From: Mesorhizobium wenxiniae
Lineage (GTDB): Bacteria; Pseudomonadota; Alphaproteobacteria; Rhizobiales; Rhizobiaceae
Length of the DNA stretch: 64,000 bases
Assembly: GCF_002284535.1 (NCBI RefSeq)
Contig: NZ_NPKH01000020.1
Location: forward strand, 992,001 to 1,056,000
Direction of reading: 5' to 3'
A program made the translations under genes and the position numbers. Positions 17,097 to 26,244 of this stretch are shown one piece after another. Position 1 is the stretch's first letter. Every line of letters starts with the position of its first letter. Below the pieces are notes generated by a model, which saw nothing but the letters and a program-made list of their open reading frames with translations, was not told the origin of the DNA and did no database searches.

Positions 17097-18785
17097 ATGG
17101 ATTCCCGGGCTGCCCGGACATTCGCCATCAACGGCGTCATCGTCGATGTTGCCGGAGGGTTTGTGCGTGACCGGGAAGGGCGCGAGATCGCCCTCAGACC
17201 GCAGGCCTTCGACCTCCTGAAATATCTCTTGGAAAACGCCGGCCGACTGGTCACCAAAGATGAGCTGATGCAGGCAGTGTGGCCAGGCGTATTCGTGACC
17301 GACGACAGTCTGGTGCAATGCGTACGCGACATCCGCCGCGCGCTTCACGACGAGAGCCAGTCAGTACTCAAGGCCGTGCCGAAACGCGGATACAGGCTGG
17401 CGATCGTGGCCGCGGACCCGCCTTCGGCGCCGGTAAGGTGGAGATGGACCGCGGCGACTGTGGCGCTGGGCTTGCTGGCGGCAGGCGCAGTCTGGCTCTT
17501 CATGGGTCTCGCCATCGAGAAGCGTTCTGACACGGTCCTGCCATCCGTCGCGGTGCTGCCGTTTCAAGCGATCGGCGGTGAAGCAAGTGTGCAGCGTCTG
17601 GCCGGCGGGCTCACAGAGGATATCATTACCGATCTCGCACGGTTTCCGGAATTCCGGGTCATTGCCCATAACTCGACGGAAGTCTACGAAGGCAAGCCGG
17701 CCAACCCGACTGAGGTCGGTGCAGCGCTCGGCGCGGGCTTTGTGGTCGAAGGCTCGATTCAACGCCAAGTCGATCGCGTGCGGGTTACGGCTCAGTTCAT
17801 CGACGCGAAGACCGGTAATCATCTATGGTCGAACCGGTGGGACCGGCCGGACCGGGACCTGTTTGCGATTCAGACGGAGATTGCCGAGCAGGTCTCCAAC
17901 CGGCTTGGCGGCGGCGCCGGCCTGATCCAAGAGGCAGGCCGGATAACGGCGCATCGCAAACCTCCCGGCAACCTCAACGCCTACGAACTCTACCTCATCG
18001 GTACCGAGAAGCTGGAACAAATCAATCGCGCCGACGTCGAGGAAGCCATCAGACTTCTCAGCCGCGCCACCGAACTGGACCCTACGCTGGCCCGCGCCTG
18101 GGTGGAACTGCACCATTCGCATTCCGTGCTGGCCAGTTTCGACATCGACCCCGAAAAGAATCGACGTATCGCCGCCGAAGCCGCTAAACGTGCAGTCGCG
18201 CTCGATCCGGCCGATGCCGAAGCGCATGCCGTTCTCGCCCGGAGCCTGGTCGTAAAGGGCGATCTCGCGCGCGCCAAGGCGGAATTCGACGCTGCCCTGC
18301 GAATGGCTCCAAATCAGTTCGAGATCGTGACCTTTTATGTGCCTTGGGCTTCGACTTTTGGCGAGGCCGAGAGGGGCGCCGAAATGGCTGACCAGGCGAT
18401 CCACCTCAATCCGAACTACCCGTTGTGGAGCACCAGGTTGTTTGCCCACGCCTATTTTGTGGTCGGCCGCTATGACGACGCGCTGCTAATGATGGACCGG
18501 TTGGCGCCGGAGAATTATGGGATCTGGGGATGGACATATCGCCCCGCCGCGCTGGCGGCAGTTGGGCGTACCGAGGAGGCGAAAACCCTGATCAGCGAGG
18601 CCCTTAAACGGTTCCCCGACCTGACCATCGAGGGAAGGGTGAACGAACCTCTTGTCAACACAGATGCGGACCGCAAGCGTCTCATGGAAACCATGCGCCT
18701 TGCCGGTTTCCCGCCCTGCGCCAGCCCCGAGCTACTGGCGAAGATCGACAAACCGGTGCGTCTTCCCGAGTGCCTTGCAAACTGA
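17097..18785 (+). CDS. CadC-like membrane regulator: winged helix, TM segment, TolB-N-like domain, TPRs
   Basis: 562 residues from the ATG at 17097 (GGGAGGCGGAGG directly upstream). Residues 1-105 are an OmpR/CadC winged helix (ALRPQAFDLLKYLLENAGRL, VPKRGYRL). One membrane helix lies near residues 120-142 (VALGLLAAGAVWLFMGLAI). Residues 150-270 resemble the domain that precedes TPRs in rhizobial adenylate-cyclase-like regulators (VAVLPFQAI, LAGGLTEDIITDLARFPEF, FVVEGSIQRQ, HLWSNRWDR). TPR-like helices fill the rest. This is a one-component membrane-bound regulator design. The downstream TPR pseudogene may be a decayed relative. Confidence 0.85.
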   Translation: MDSRAARTFAINGVIVDVAGGFVRDREGREIALRPQAFDLLKYLLENAGRLVTKDELMQAVWPGVFVTDDSLVQCVRDIRRALHDESQSVLKAVPKRGYRLAIVAADPPSAPVRWRWTAATVALGLLAAGAVWLFMGLAIEKRSDTVLPSVAVLPFQAIGGEASVQRLAGGLTEDIITDLARFPEFRVIAHNSTEVYEGKPANPTEVGAALGAGFVVEGSIQRQVDRVRVTAQFIDAKTGNHLWSNRWDRPDRDLFAIQTEIAEQVSNRLGGGAGLIQEAGRITAHRKPPGNLNAYELYLIGTEKLEQINRADVEEAIRLLSRATELDPTLARAWVELHHSHSVLASFDIDPEKNRRIAAEAAKRAVALDPADAEAHAVLARSLVVKGDLARAKAEFDAALRMAPNQFEIVTFYVPWASTFGEAERGAEMADQAIHLNPNYPLWSTRLFAHAYFVVGRYDDALLMMDRLAPENYGIWGWTYRPAALAAVGRTEEAKTLISEALKRFPDLTIEGRVNEPLVNTDADRKRLMETMRLAGFPPCASPELLAKIDKPVRLPECLAN

Positions 18786-18850
18786 TGGTCGTGGTTCGGG
18801 CGTTGGCGAGTTGGCAACGGCGCTCGCTATGCGCCACCCGGCAACGGCGA

Positions 18851-19555
18851 GGCGCAGGGAACGAGCTGCTACGGCAGTTCAGCCTCAAGGCGATCGAAGC
18901 GGATCCGAACGCCCAGTTCGGCTATATCGCGATGGCCTGGTCCTATCGCAATGACGCAGTTTTCTGGCACAAGCAGGAAAATAACCCCGACGAGGCGTTG
19001 AAGCACGCCGCCGAATACGCCGACAAGGCTCTCCAACTCGCTCCGGACGATGCCAACGCGCATTATGCCGGAGCCCGCATCCATACCGAAGCCGGAGAGG
19101 TCGAGCAGGCCATTGCGCGGTACGATCAGGCGATCGCCCTCAATCCCAGCGCCTCAAATGTCCTCGCCGGCAGTGCATCCCCGCTGCTCTTTGTCGGCCG
19201 AATCGACGAAGCTATCGATCGGATCAAGCAGGCGATGGGCATCGATCCTTTCCACCCTGATTGGTACCACTGGGACATGGGCTGGGCGCTCCGGGAAAAG
19301 AACGATTGCGAGGCCGCGCTGACGGCGATGCGGAAAATGTCCAGAATCCCCAGCGGCGCACACCGAATGCTTGCGGGGATCCACGCTTGTCTGGGAAACC
19401 AGCGGGAGGCAAAGTAAGCGCTTGCGGTTTTCCTCAAAGACTCGCCCGGCGACTCCATCAGCCAACAACGCAAGCAGTGGGAGAAGAATTACACCGCTCC
19501 CGGGAGCCTCGAGCGCTGGATCGGACACATGCGGTTCGCGGGCTTGCCGGAGTGA
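18851..19555 (+). pseudogene. TPR-repeat protein, truncated at 5' end and interrupted by a stop
   Basis: The frame encodes at least four TPR units (e.g. AAEYADKALQLAPDDANAHY, AIARYDQAIALNPSA) and is like the C-terminal half of cyclase/TPR regulators. A TAA at 19415-19417 interrupts it, but the same frame continues to TGA at 19553-19555 and ends in RWIGHMRFAGLPE, the terminus expected for that family. The 5' side has no start with a ribosome-binding site and no domain upstream of the TPRs. I read it as a decayed gene, perhaps displaced by the preceding regulator. Confidence 0.7.
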
Positions 19556-19628
19556 CCGCGTATGCGGCCCGGCAGAAGACCGATTGGCCACTAAACCTTT
19601 GAAGTCTTAGGGCGTACAAGCGCTGATT

Positions 19629-19670
19629 GCGCTCAATGTAGGGTCATCCTTCGCAAGGAACATTGAGTGC
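19629..19670. other. Inverted repeat
   Basis: GCGCTCAATGT and ACATTGAGTGC pair with one mismatch over 11 bases around a 20-base loop. It lies in the gap after the TPR pseudogene, with no U-tract. Otherwise 19556-19784 is empty. Confidence 0.5.
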
Positions 19671-19784
19671 GGGAAAGTCGGCAATCGGGCCGACTTGCGC
19701 CATAATGCGCTCGCACCCGAACTTCTGGAACGGGTCGAAATCGGTATTTCGTCTTCGGTACCATCAGGTTTTCAACACTATTGT

Positions 19785-20099
19785 CTATTTCGCGCCGAGC
19801 CTGGCCAGCACGGCCTTGGGGATGTTGTATTCCCGGATCACTGCGTCGTGCTTGCGCAAGCCGCACAATTCGCGCTGGATGAAATAGCCGTGGACCGCCT
19901 CCGCCGCGTCCCTGAGCAGCCGGGCACGATGTTCGCCATCGTCGCCATGTTCACGCAACCTCGCCAGCGTTTCATCCACGCGGCGGCCGGCACGGCCGAG
20001 CGCCGCCGCCTTTTCGCCGAGGATTTCATGGCCGAGCAGGTCGAGCGCGCTCTCCTGCGCTCCCGACCGTCCGAAATTCGATGGCATTCGCACCGACAT
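19785..20099 (-). CDS. Small conserved hypothetical protein (possibly DUF6665)
   Basis: 104 residues, no signal peptide or membrane helix, mostly helical: LGHEILGEKAAALGRAGRRVDETLARL, then AAEAVHGYFIQRELCGLRKHDAVI. The Ile/Leu-x-x-E-K-A-x-A-L-G-R pattern matches a short rhizobial family I recall as DUF6665, which is not certain. It lies 30 bp downstream of the second ABC exporter gene on the same strand and may be co-transcribed with it. Confidence 0.6.
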   Translation of the reverse strand: MSVRMPSNFGRSGAQESALDLLGHEILGEKAAALGRAGRRVDETLARLREHGDDGEHRARLLRDAAEAVHGYFIQRELCGLRKHDAVIREYNIPKAVLARLGAK

Positions 20100-20129
20100 C
20101 CTCCACTCCGGTTTTGCTGAATCCTGGGC

Positions 20130-22013
20130 CTACTCCGCCGGCCGCGTCTCCTCCAGCACGCTCTCCTCGTTGAACAGGAAGCCGCCGGACTGCCGCTTCC
20201 ACAGCCGCGCATAGAGCCCGTCGAGCGCGACCAGTTCGTCATGCGTGCCTTGTTCGACGATACGGCCGCCGTCGAGCACCACCAGGCGATCGAGTGCCGC
20301 GATGGTCGACAGCCGATGCGCGATGGCGATGACAGTCTTGTTCTCCATCAGCCTCGCCAGATTTTCCTGGATGGCCGCCTCGATATCGGAATCGAGCGCC
20401 GACGTCGCCTCGTCGAGTATCAGGATCGGCGCGTCCTTGAGGAAGACGCGGGCGATCGCCACGCGCTGGCGCTGGCCGCCAGACAATTTCACGCCGCGCT
20501 CGCCGACAAAGGCCTCGTAGCCCTGGCGATCACGATTGTCGCGCAAATCGAGGATGAAGTCGTGCGCCTCGGCCTTCTTTGCGGCCGCGATCACCTCGGC
20601 GTCGGTTGCTTCGGGCATGCCGAGCTTGATGTTGTCGCGCAAGGAACGGTGGAAAAGTGCGGTATCCTGGCTGACGACGCCGATACTGGCGCGCAGCGAA
20701 TTCTGCGTCACCTTGGCAACATCCTGCCCGTCGATGGTGATCTTTCCGCCCTCGAGGTCGTAGAGGCGCAGGATCAGATTGGCGAGCGTCGTCTTGCCGG
20801 CGCCGGATGGCCCGACAAGTCCGACCTTCTCGCCCGGCCGCACGACAAGGTCGATGCCGTTGAGCACGCCGAACCCCTTGCCGTAGTGGAACTCGACCTT
20901 CTTCACGTCGATGCGGCCGCCGACCACGACAAGCTCCCTGGCGTCGGACGCGTCGGTCAGGCCGTGCGGCTGCGAGATCAACGCTTTGGAGTTTTCCAGC
21001 ACGCCGAGATTCCGCAGGATGCCGTTGAGCTGCATCATCAGTCGGCCGAGCAGCATGTTGAGCCGCAACACCAGCGACAGCGTGAAGGCGACGGCGCCGA
21101 CTGTGATCGAGCCTTCGACCCAGAGATAGACCGCAAAACAGGCGATCGCGGTGATCATGATACCCGACAGCGTCGTCAGCGCCATGCGCACGCCGGTCAG
21201 CCTGCGGGTGAACGGCCGCAGCGCGTCGAGATAAATATCGAAACCGCTCCTGATGTAACGGTCGTCGCCATCGGCCGAGAACAGCTTCAGCGTCTGCACG
21301 TTCGAATAGGAATCGACGAAGCGGCCGGTGATCATCGAACCGGCCTCAGCTGTCTGCTCGGCATGCTTGCGGATCGCCGGCAGATAGCGCTTGGCCAGCC
21401 AGCCGAAGGCAGTGATCCAGATCACCACCAGCACCGCCAGCCTGAGATCGAGGCCGGCGACCAGCACCAGCGTCGTCACCGTATAGACGATCATGAACCA
21501 GACGACCTCGATGAAGCTTTCCATCAAATCGCCGGTCGCCTGCCCCGCCTGCCAGACCTTGGTGGCGATGCGGCCGGCGAAATCGTTCTGGAAGAAGTCG
21601 TAGGATTGGCGCGAGACATGGCGGTGCGCCTGCCAGCGCACCAGATTGTAGAAGCCGGGGGTGATCGTCTGCTCGTCGACCAGCGCCGCCAAGCCGACGA
21701 CGATGGTGCGGATGACCAGCACCACGGCGGCCATGAAGACAAGTTCGGGACCGGCGGCGGTCCACAGCGCGTCCCAGCTGCGCTCGCCGGGGAGCTGGTC
21801 GAGAATGTCGACCAGCCTGCCGACGAAGTAGAACAGTCCGGCCTCGACCAGCGGCGCGATACCGCCGATGACCAGCATAGCGAAGAAGGCGACCTTCGCC
21901 TGGCCGACATAGTGCCAGAGGAAACCGCTGACGCTGATCGGTGGCCGAAGGTCCGCGGGCTCCCTGAACGGATAGACCCAGTTCTCGAACCAGCGATAGA
22001 CGGCAATCATCAT
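20130..22013 (-). CDS. ABC exporter, fused permease-ATPase (MsbA type), second of a pair
   Basis: 627 residues. The N-terminal ~330 residues carry six membrane helices; the C-terminal ATPase has Walker A GPSGAGKTT (about residue 399), signature LSGGQRQRVAIAR, Walker B ILILDEATSALD and the His switch IAHRLSTI. All catalytic motifs are intact. It is paralogous to the gene just upstream, and the two probably form a heterodimeric exporter of lipid, drug or peptide type. Two adjacent in-frame ATGs (22013 and 22010) lie in the first unit of a 14-bp tandem repeat that also holds the upstream stop codon. Confidence 0.93.
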   Translation of the reverse strand: MMIAVYRWFENWVYPFREPADLRPPISVSGFLWHYVGQAKVAFFAMLVIGGIAPLVEAGLFYFVGRLVDILDQLPGERSWDALWTAAGPELVFMAAVVLVIRTIVVGLAALVDEQTITPGFYNLVRWQAHRHVSRQSYDFFQNDFAGRIATKVWQAGQATGDLMESFIEVVWFMIVYTVTTLVLVAGLDLRLAVLVVIWITAFGWLAKRYLPAIRKHAEQTAEAGSMITGRFVDSYSNVQTLKLFSADGDDRYIRSGFDIYLDALRPFTRRLTGVRMALTTLSGIMITAIACFAVYLWVEGSITVGAVAFTLSLVLRLNMLLGRLMMQLNGILRNLGVLENSKALISQPHGLTDASDARELVVVGGRIDVKKVEFHYGKGFGVLNGIDLVVRPGEKVGLVGPSGAGKTTLANLILRLYDLEGGKITIDGQDVAKVTQNSLRASIGVVSQDTALFHRSLRDNIKLGMPEATDAEVIAAAKKAEAHDFILDLRDNRDRQGYEAFVGERGVKLSGGQRQRVAIARVFLKDAPILILDEATSALDSDIEAAIQENLARLMENKTVIAIAHRLSTIAALDRLVVLDGGRIVEQGTHDELVALDGLYARLWKRQSGGFLFNEESVLEETRPAE

Positions 22014-22092
22014 TCGGCGGCCATCATTCTGCTGCCCTCATTCTGCTGCCATCATTCTGCTGCCATCATTCTGCTGCCCTCATTCTGCTGCT
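22011..22092. repeat. 14-bp tandem repeat bridging two ABC exporter genes
   Basis: Plus-strand unit CATTCTGCTGCCAT/CCT is present five times and then partially: 22011-22024 (diverged), 22025-22038, 22039-22052, 22053-22066, 22067-22080, 22081-22092. On the coding strand each unit reads GGCAGCAGAATGAT, so every unit contains an overlapping ATG and TGA. The stop of the upstream gene (22080-22082) and the start of the downstream gene (22011-22013) are both inside the array. Confidence 0.95.
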
Positions 22093-23969
22093 TGACCCTT
22101 GATGATGGCATCGTTGGCGGCGGCACCGTCGTCGAGCAGGAAGCCGCCCGACTGGCGCTGCCAAAGCTGCGCATAAAGCCCGCCGGCGGCGACGAGTTCC
22201 TCATGCGAACCTTCCTCGATGACGCGGCCCTTATCCATGACGACGAGCCGGTCCATCGCCACGATGGTCGAGAGCCGGTGCGCGATGGCGATGACGGTCT
22301 TGCCCTGCATGAGTTTGTAGAGGTTCTCCTGGATCGCCGCTTCGGCCTCCGAATCGAGCGCAGACGTCGCTTCGTCGAGGATGAGGATCGGCGCGTCCTT
22401 CAGCATAACGCGGGCAATGGCAATGCGTTGCCGCTGGCCGCCGGACAATTTGACGCCGCGATCGCCGACGTGCGCATCGAAAGCCGTGCGGCCACTGGCG
22501 TCCGAAAGCCTTGATATGAAATCAAGCGCCTCGGCGCGGCGAGCTGCCTCGACCAGCATCTCGTCGCTGGCGTCCGGTCGGCCATAAAGGATGTTCTCGC
22601 GCACCGAACGATGCAGCAGCGAGGTATCCTGCGTGACCATGCCGATCTGGGCGCGCAGCGAATCCTGCGTCACCGCCGCGATTTCCTGGCCGTCGATCAG
22701 GATCTTGCCGCTCTCGAGATCGTAGAAGCGCAAGAGAAGGTTGACCAGCGTCGACTTGCCGGCGCCCGAGCGGCCGACGATGCCGACCTTTTCGCCCGGC
22801 TTCACCGTCAGCGACAGGCTTTCGATCACGCCCTTCTGTTTGCCGTAGTGGAAGCGGATGTCCTCGAAACGGATCTCGCCCTTGGTCACGGCAATATCCT
22901 TGGCCCCAGGCCTGTCTTCGACGAGGCGCGGCAGCGAGATCGAACTGATGCCGTCCTGCACCGTGCCGATGTTCTCGAACAGGGTGGACATTTCCCACAT
23001 GATCCATTGCGACATCCCCCAAAGCCGAAGCACGAGGCCGATGACCAGGGCGACGGCGCCGATCGTCACCGCCTGGCCGAGCCACAGCCACAGCGAGATC
23101 GCGGTGACCGAAAACAACAGCAGCGAATTCAGGATGTAGAGCAGGCCGTAGAGCCGCGTCACCAGCCGCATCGACCGGTAAACGGTATCGAGAAAGCCGG
23201 CCATGCCTTCCCGCGCGAAGGACGCCTCGCGCCGCGCATGCGAGAACAGCTTGACCGTCTGGATGTTGGAGTAGCTGTCGACGACGCGGCCGGTCATGGT
23301 CGAGCGCGCATTGGCCTGCTCCTCGCCGACCTTGCCCAATCGCGGAATGAAATAGCGCAAGAGCAGGATATAGCCGGCAAGCCAGACGGCAAGCGGTGCC
23401 GCCAGCCGCCAGTCGGCCGAGCCGACAATGAACAGCATGCCGAGGAAATAGACCACGACATAGTTGAGCACGTCGATGAGCTTGATGACGCATTCGCGCA
23501 CGGCGAGCGCCGTTTGCATCAGCTTGGTCGCGATGCGTCCGGCGAACTCGTCCTGATAGAAGGCCATCGACTGCTTGAGCAGGTAGCGATGCACCTGCCA
23601 GCGGATACGCATCGGATAGTTGCCCATCAGCGTCTGCTGGTTGAGGAGCGCATGGAACCAGACCGTCGCCGGCAGCGCGAAAACCACGATGAAAGCCATG
23701 CCGGCGAGCTTCCAGCCCTCGGTCTTCAGAAATGTCTCGCGATTCTGCGCCGACAGCCAGTCGACGATCCGGCCCATGAAGCCGAACATCCACACCTCGG
23801 CAAGGGCGATAGCCGTCACCAGCGTCGCATCGACAGCGATGTAGGGCCAGGCGCCGCGCGTATAGTGGACGCAGAAGGCGATCAGCGTCTTCGGCGGCTC
23901 GACCGGCTCCTCGGCAGGGAACGGATCGAGCCTTGTTTCAAACCAGCGGAACATTGTCTTGGTACTCAT
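22080..23969 (-). CDS. ABC exporter, fused permease-ATPase (MsbA type), first of a pair
   Basis: 629 residues from the ATG at 23969; a longer frame to 24077 adds a non-homologous Arg-rich stretch. Six-helix membrane domain, then an ATPase with GRSGAGKST, LSGGQRQRIAIAR and ILILDEATSALD, all intact. Both this and the next protein begin with a FRWFETRLDPF / YRWFENWVYPF motif, evidence of tandem duplication. The last residues (GQAAE) are encoded by the first copy of the intergenic 14-bp repeat. Substrate not predictable. Confidence 0.93.
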   Translation of the reverse strand: MSTKTMFRWFETRLDPFPAEEPVEPPKTLIAFCVHYTRGAWPYIAVDATLVTAIALAEVWMFGFMGRIVDWLSAQNRETFLKTEGWKLAGMAFIVVFALPATVWFHALLNQQTLMGNYPMRIRWQVHRYLLKQSMAFYQDEFAGRIATKLMQTALAVRECVIKLIDVLNYVVVYFLGMLFIVGSADWRLAAPLAVWLAGYILLLRYFIPRLGKVGEEQANARSTMTGRVVDSYSNIQTVKLFSHARREASFAREGMAGFLDTVYRSMRLVTRLYGLLYILNSLLLFSVTAISLWLWLGQAVTIGAVALVIGLVLRLWGMSQWIMWEMSTLFENIGTVQDGISSISLPRLVEDRPGAKDIAVTKGEIRFEDIRFHYGKQKGVIESLSLTVKPGEKVGIVGRSGAGKSTLVNLLLRFYDLESGKILIDGQEIAAVTQDSLRAQIGMVTQDTSLLHRSVRENILYGRPDASDEMLVEAARRAEALDFISRLSDASGRTAFDAHVGDRGVKLSGGQRQRIAIARVMLKDAPILILDEATSALDSEAEAAIQENLYKLMQGKTVIAIAHRLSTIVAMDRLVVMDKGRVIEEGSHEELVAAGGLYAQLWQRQSGGFLLDDGAAANDAIIKGQAAE

Positions 23970-24522
23970 GTGCTTGTTTTCGCTCACGCGGCGCGGAGCG
24001 CGTGGCATCCTTGGAGCGCGTAGCGTCAAAGACCGGCGTCCCGGAATCACTCGGGCCGCCGGTCCTGCTTCGCGCAATATAGGATGTCGCGGGCTTTTCG
24101 CCGACAGGCTCGCTTGACGATCCTGACAGTGCTGTGTCGACGACCCGGAGTTTCGCGCTGGTTTTTGCGCCGGGCCGGATCAGCCCGATGATCCGGCGCA
24201 GCAGCGACGGCCGGCTGCGGTCGGGAACCGCGCGCGAGAAATCGACGTCCGGCAGCATGCCGCGATGTGGGCGCCGGCGGGTCTCGGCGTGAGCCGCAGA
24301 CGAATAGGTTTCGCCGATCAAAAGCGCCCATGTCGCCATCCTGTGCTCGTGCAGGCTTCTTGAACCGGGAATTTTGCAGGGATCGAGCATCGGTCCGTCC
24401 TCCATGTGAAAATACAGAAAAAAGTCCGGCCTGTTCGCGGGCCAATGGCCGGCGAAAGGCAGGGATTGAACAGAGGCGTGTTCAGGCGGGGCGTTCAGCC
24501 CCTTCGACAGCTTGAAAAACAT
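23938..24522 (-). CDS. Hypothetical protein of doubtful reality
   Basis: 194-residue frame, AAGGAA about 9 bases before the ATG, G/C-rich third positions in the first two thirds. Composition is Arg/Pro/Ser-rich without signal peptide, membrane helix or known motif, and the 3' end overlaps the ABC exporter start by 32 bases. It may be a real rhizobial orphan or a spurious frame. If it is spurious, the 840-bp stretch 23970-24806 contains no gene. Confidence 0.35.
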   Translation of the reverse strand: MFFKLSKGLNAPPEHASVQSLPFAGHWPANRPDFFLYFHMEDGPMLDPCKIPGSRSLHEHRMATWALLIGETYSSAAHAETRRRPHRGMLPDVDFSRAVPDRSRPSLLRRIIGLIRPGAKTSAKLRVVDTALSGSSSEPVGEKPATSYIARSRTGGPSDSGTPVFDATRSKDATRSAPRERKQAHEYQDNVPLV

Positions 24523-24806
24523 CGCAGGATTCCTTCGAAGGCCGAAAAGGGTTTCGGCTAAGAATCGGTGCGATCGAAGTCTAAAAGGTCAGGAGAATCG
24601 TCGTACCGAAACCGCCGGCAGGCTGGTAAGCCCACAAGAGGGGCGCTGGATGTACATGATCATCATGAATTACCCCTCCATCGGTTCGGGTTGACAATGC
24701 CCGGCGTATAATCGACTTCGCAGAAAATGACCACCCGCCAGTCCAGCAATTTCCAAAACCGCGAGCCTGCTGTGGCCGATCTGCCACTTATTAGAAGGAT
24801 TCGGAA

Positions 24807-25265
24807 ATGAACAACCGTCTCCGCATCGCGCTCTACCAGCCGGATATCGCCGGCAACACCGGAACAATCCTGCGCTTCGCCGCTTGCCTCGGCCTCGGCG
24901 TCGACATCATCGAACCGGCCGGCTTCCTGCTCTCCGACCGGGCGCTGAAACGGGCCGGCATGGACTATCTCGAACTGGCGGCGCTGACCCGGCATGTCGA
25001 CTGGCACGCCTTCGAGAACTGGCGCAGAGGCGAAGCGCGGCGGCTGGTGCTGCTGTCGACCAGAGCCGCGAACGCCTACACCGATTTCGCCTTCGCCGAC
25101 GCCGACATTCTTTTGTTCGGCCGCGAATCCGCAGGCGTGCCGGATCCTGTCCACGAGGCGGCGGATGCGCGACTGATCATCCCGATGCAGCCGGGCGCGC
25201 GCAGCATCAACGTCGCGCTGTCCGTCGCCATGGTGGCCGGCGAAGCGATCCGGCAGCTCGGATAG
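24807..25265 (+). CDS. trmL: tRNA (cytidine/uridine-34 2'-O)-methyltransferase
   Basis: 152 residues, SPOUT fold. Family landmarks: IALYQPDIAGNTGTILRFAA at the N-terminus, DYLELAALTRHVDW, the AdoMet-binding trefoil knot region LLFGRESAGVPDPVHEAAD and the C-terminal PGARSINVALSVAMVAGEAIRQ. It methylates the ribose at the wobble position of certain tRNA-Leu species. AAGGATTCGGAA lies upstream of the ATG. It stands alone; a long minus-strand frame across it is antisense noise. Confidence 0.94.
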   Translation: MNNRLRIALYQPDIAGNTGTILRFAACLGLGVDIIEPAGFLLSDRALKRAGMDYLELAALTRHVDWHAFENWRRGEARRLVLLSTRAANAYTDFAFADADILLFGRESAGVPDPVHEAADARLIIPMQPGARSINVALSVAMVAGEAIRQLG

Positions 25266-25399
25266 CATTCGCAGACCCTCAGTGGGCGCAGCGAACACGG
25301 CCGCTTTCTGGCCGACGAGCGCACCGTCTCTTGTCATTCTCACCCAGGCGCACATCGCCTTCTCCTGCGGTTTGCATATCAAGGGTTTCTTCGTTACAA

Positions 25400-25417
25400 G
25401 CTCAACTTAACTTGAGG
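25400..25417. promoter_or_regulatory. SoxR-binding box
   Basis: GCTCAACTTAACTTGAGG differs at two positions from the classical sox box CCTCAAGTTAACTTGAGG and is centred about 28 bases upstream of the soxR ATG. Position and symmetry indicate autoregulation; no divergent gene starts here. Confidence 0.8.
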
Positions 25418-25436
25418 TCAAGCAGAAAATCCCAAG

Positions 25437-25883
25437 ATGGCTGCAGCAACGGAACTGACGGTCGGCCAGGTGGCGACGCGAAGCGGGGTGGCGATATCGG
25501 CGCTGCATTTCTACGAGGCGCGCGGACTGATCCGCAGCCACCGCACATCAGGCAACCAGCGGCGCTACGGTCGCGACGTGCTGAGGCGTGTGGCGATCAT
25601 CAGGATCGCGCAGGAGGTCGGCATCTCGCTGGCCGAGATCGGTGCTGCACTTGAATCGCTGCCTGAGGGCCGCACACCGACGCGCGAGGACTGGAACCTG
25701 CTTTCAACGGCCTGGCGCGACCAGCTCGATCAGAAGATTGCCCAGCTGAAGAAGCTGCGCGACGGGCTGACCGACTGCATCGGCTGCGGCTGCATGTCGA
25801 TCGACAAGTGCCCGCTGCGGAACAAGGAAGACCGATTGAGCGCCCAAGGCCCAGGAGCAAGGCGGTTGTTGGTCGCTCGTTAA
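25437..25883 (+). CDS. soxR: Redox-sensing MerR-family activator SoxR
   Basis: 148 residues. A MerR winged helix at residues 8-75 ([19 protein letters not shown], then [19 protein letters not shown]), a dimerisation helix, and the 2Fe-2S site C114-x2-C117-x-C119-x5-C125 in [14 protein letters not shown], which is diagnostic. Oxidation of the cluster by redox-cycling compounds activates transcription. The upstream 18-bp sox box supports the call. Outside enterics SoxR usually controls a small set of pump or oxidoreductase genes; none is divergent here. Confidence 0.95.
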   Translation: MAAATELTVGQVATRSGVAISALHFYEARGLIRSHRTSGNQRRYGRDVLRRVAIIRIAQEVGISLAEIGAALESLPEGRTPTREDWNLLSTAWRDQLDQKIAQLKKLRDGLTDCIGCGCMSIDKCPLRNKEDRLSAQGPGARRLLVAR

Positions 25884-26137
25884 TCTGCCGCCGGCAATCG
25901 CCTGATGGTGAACTCGATGACGTCGCCCGGCCGCTCGAACCAGCTTTCGATCTCGGTCCAGTAGGCCTGCTTGGGAAAGCGCTCGAACCACTCCTTCGCC
26001 TTAAGCCGCGCATCGGAGCGCGGCAGGACGAAGGTCTCGCGCAGGAACCCGTCGCGTGGCATGCGCTCGCGCTTGGCGCGCGAACGGTCGAGCCTCTTCT
26101 TCAGGCCATCCAGCGGCGGTCTTGCCGGGGTGCGCAC
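25880..26137 (-). CDS. Conserved-looking hypothetical protein, 85 residues
   Basis: Start placed at GTG 26137 because GGAG lies 7 bases upstream; a longer frame to 26392 is Arg-rich and overlaps hemF. The sequence is basic at the N-terminus ([20 protein letters not shown]) and then aromatic ([20 protein letters not shown]), with no membrane helix. It overlaps the soxR stop by four bases in convergent orientation. I recall similar rhizobial proteins near hemF but no named family. Confidence 0.6.
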   Translation of the reverse strand: MRTPARPPLDGLKKRLDRSRAKRERMPRDGFLRETFVLPRSDARLKAKEWFERFPKQAYWTEIESWFERPGDVIEFTIRRLPAAD

Positions 26138-26244
26138 GAAAGAACTCCATTCACACTTGACCCTTGCACCTAAGAGATTAGGGATCACGGCCGGAAAAGA
26201 CGAGTCATTTGTCGGGGTACGCGCCCCACAGCCGGAGACAGCAT

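Noticed and set aside
20241..22514. 757-residue plus-strand ORF
   Set aside because: Antisense to both ABC exporters, with Asp/Arg/His-rich composition typical of shadow frames in high-GC genes.
22611..24023. 470-residue plus-strand ORF
   Set aside because: Antisense shadow of the first ABC exporter, which has complete motifs on the other strand.
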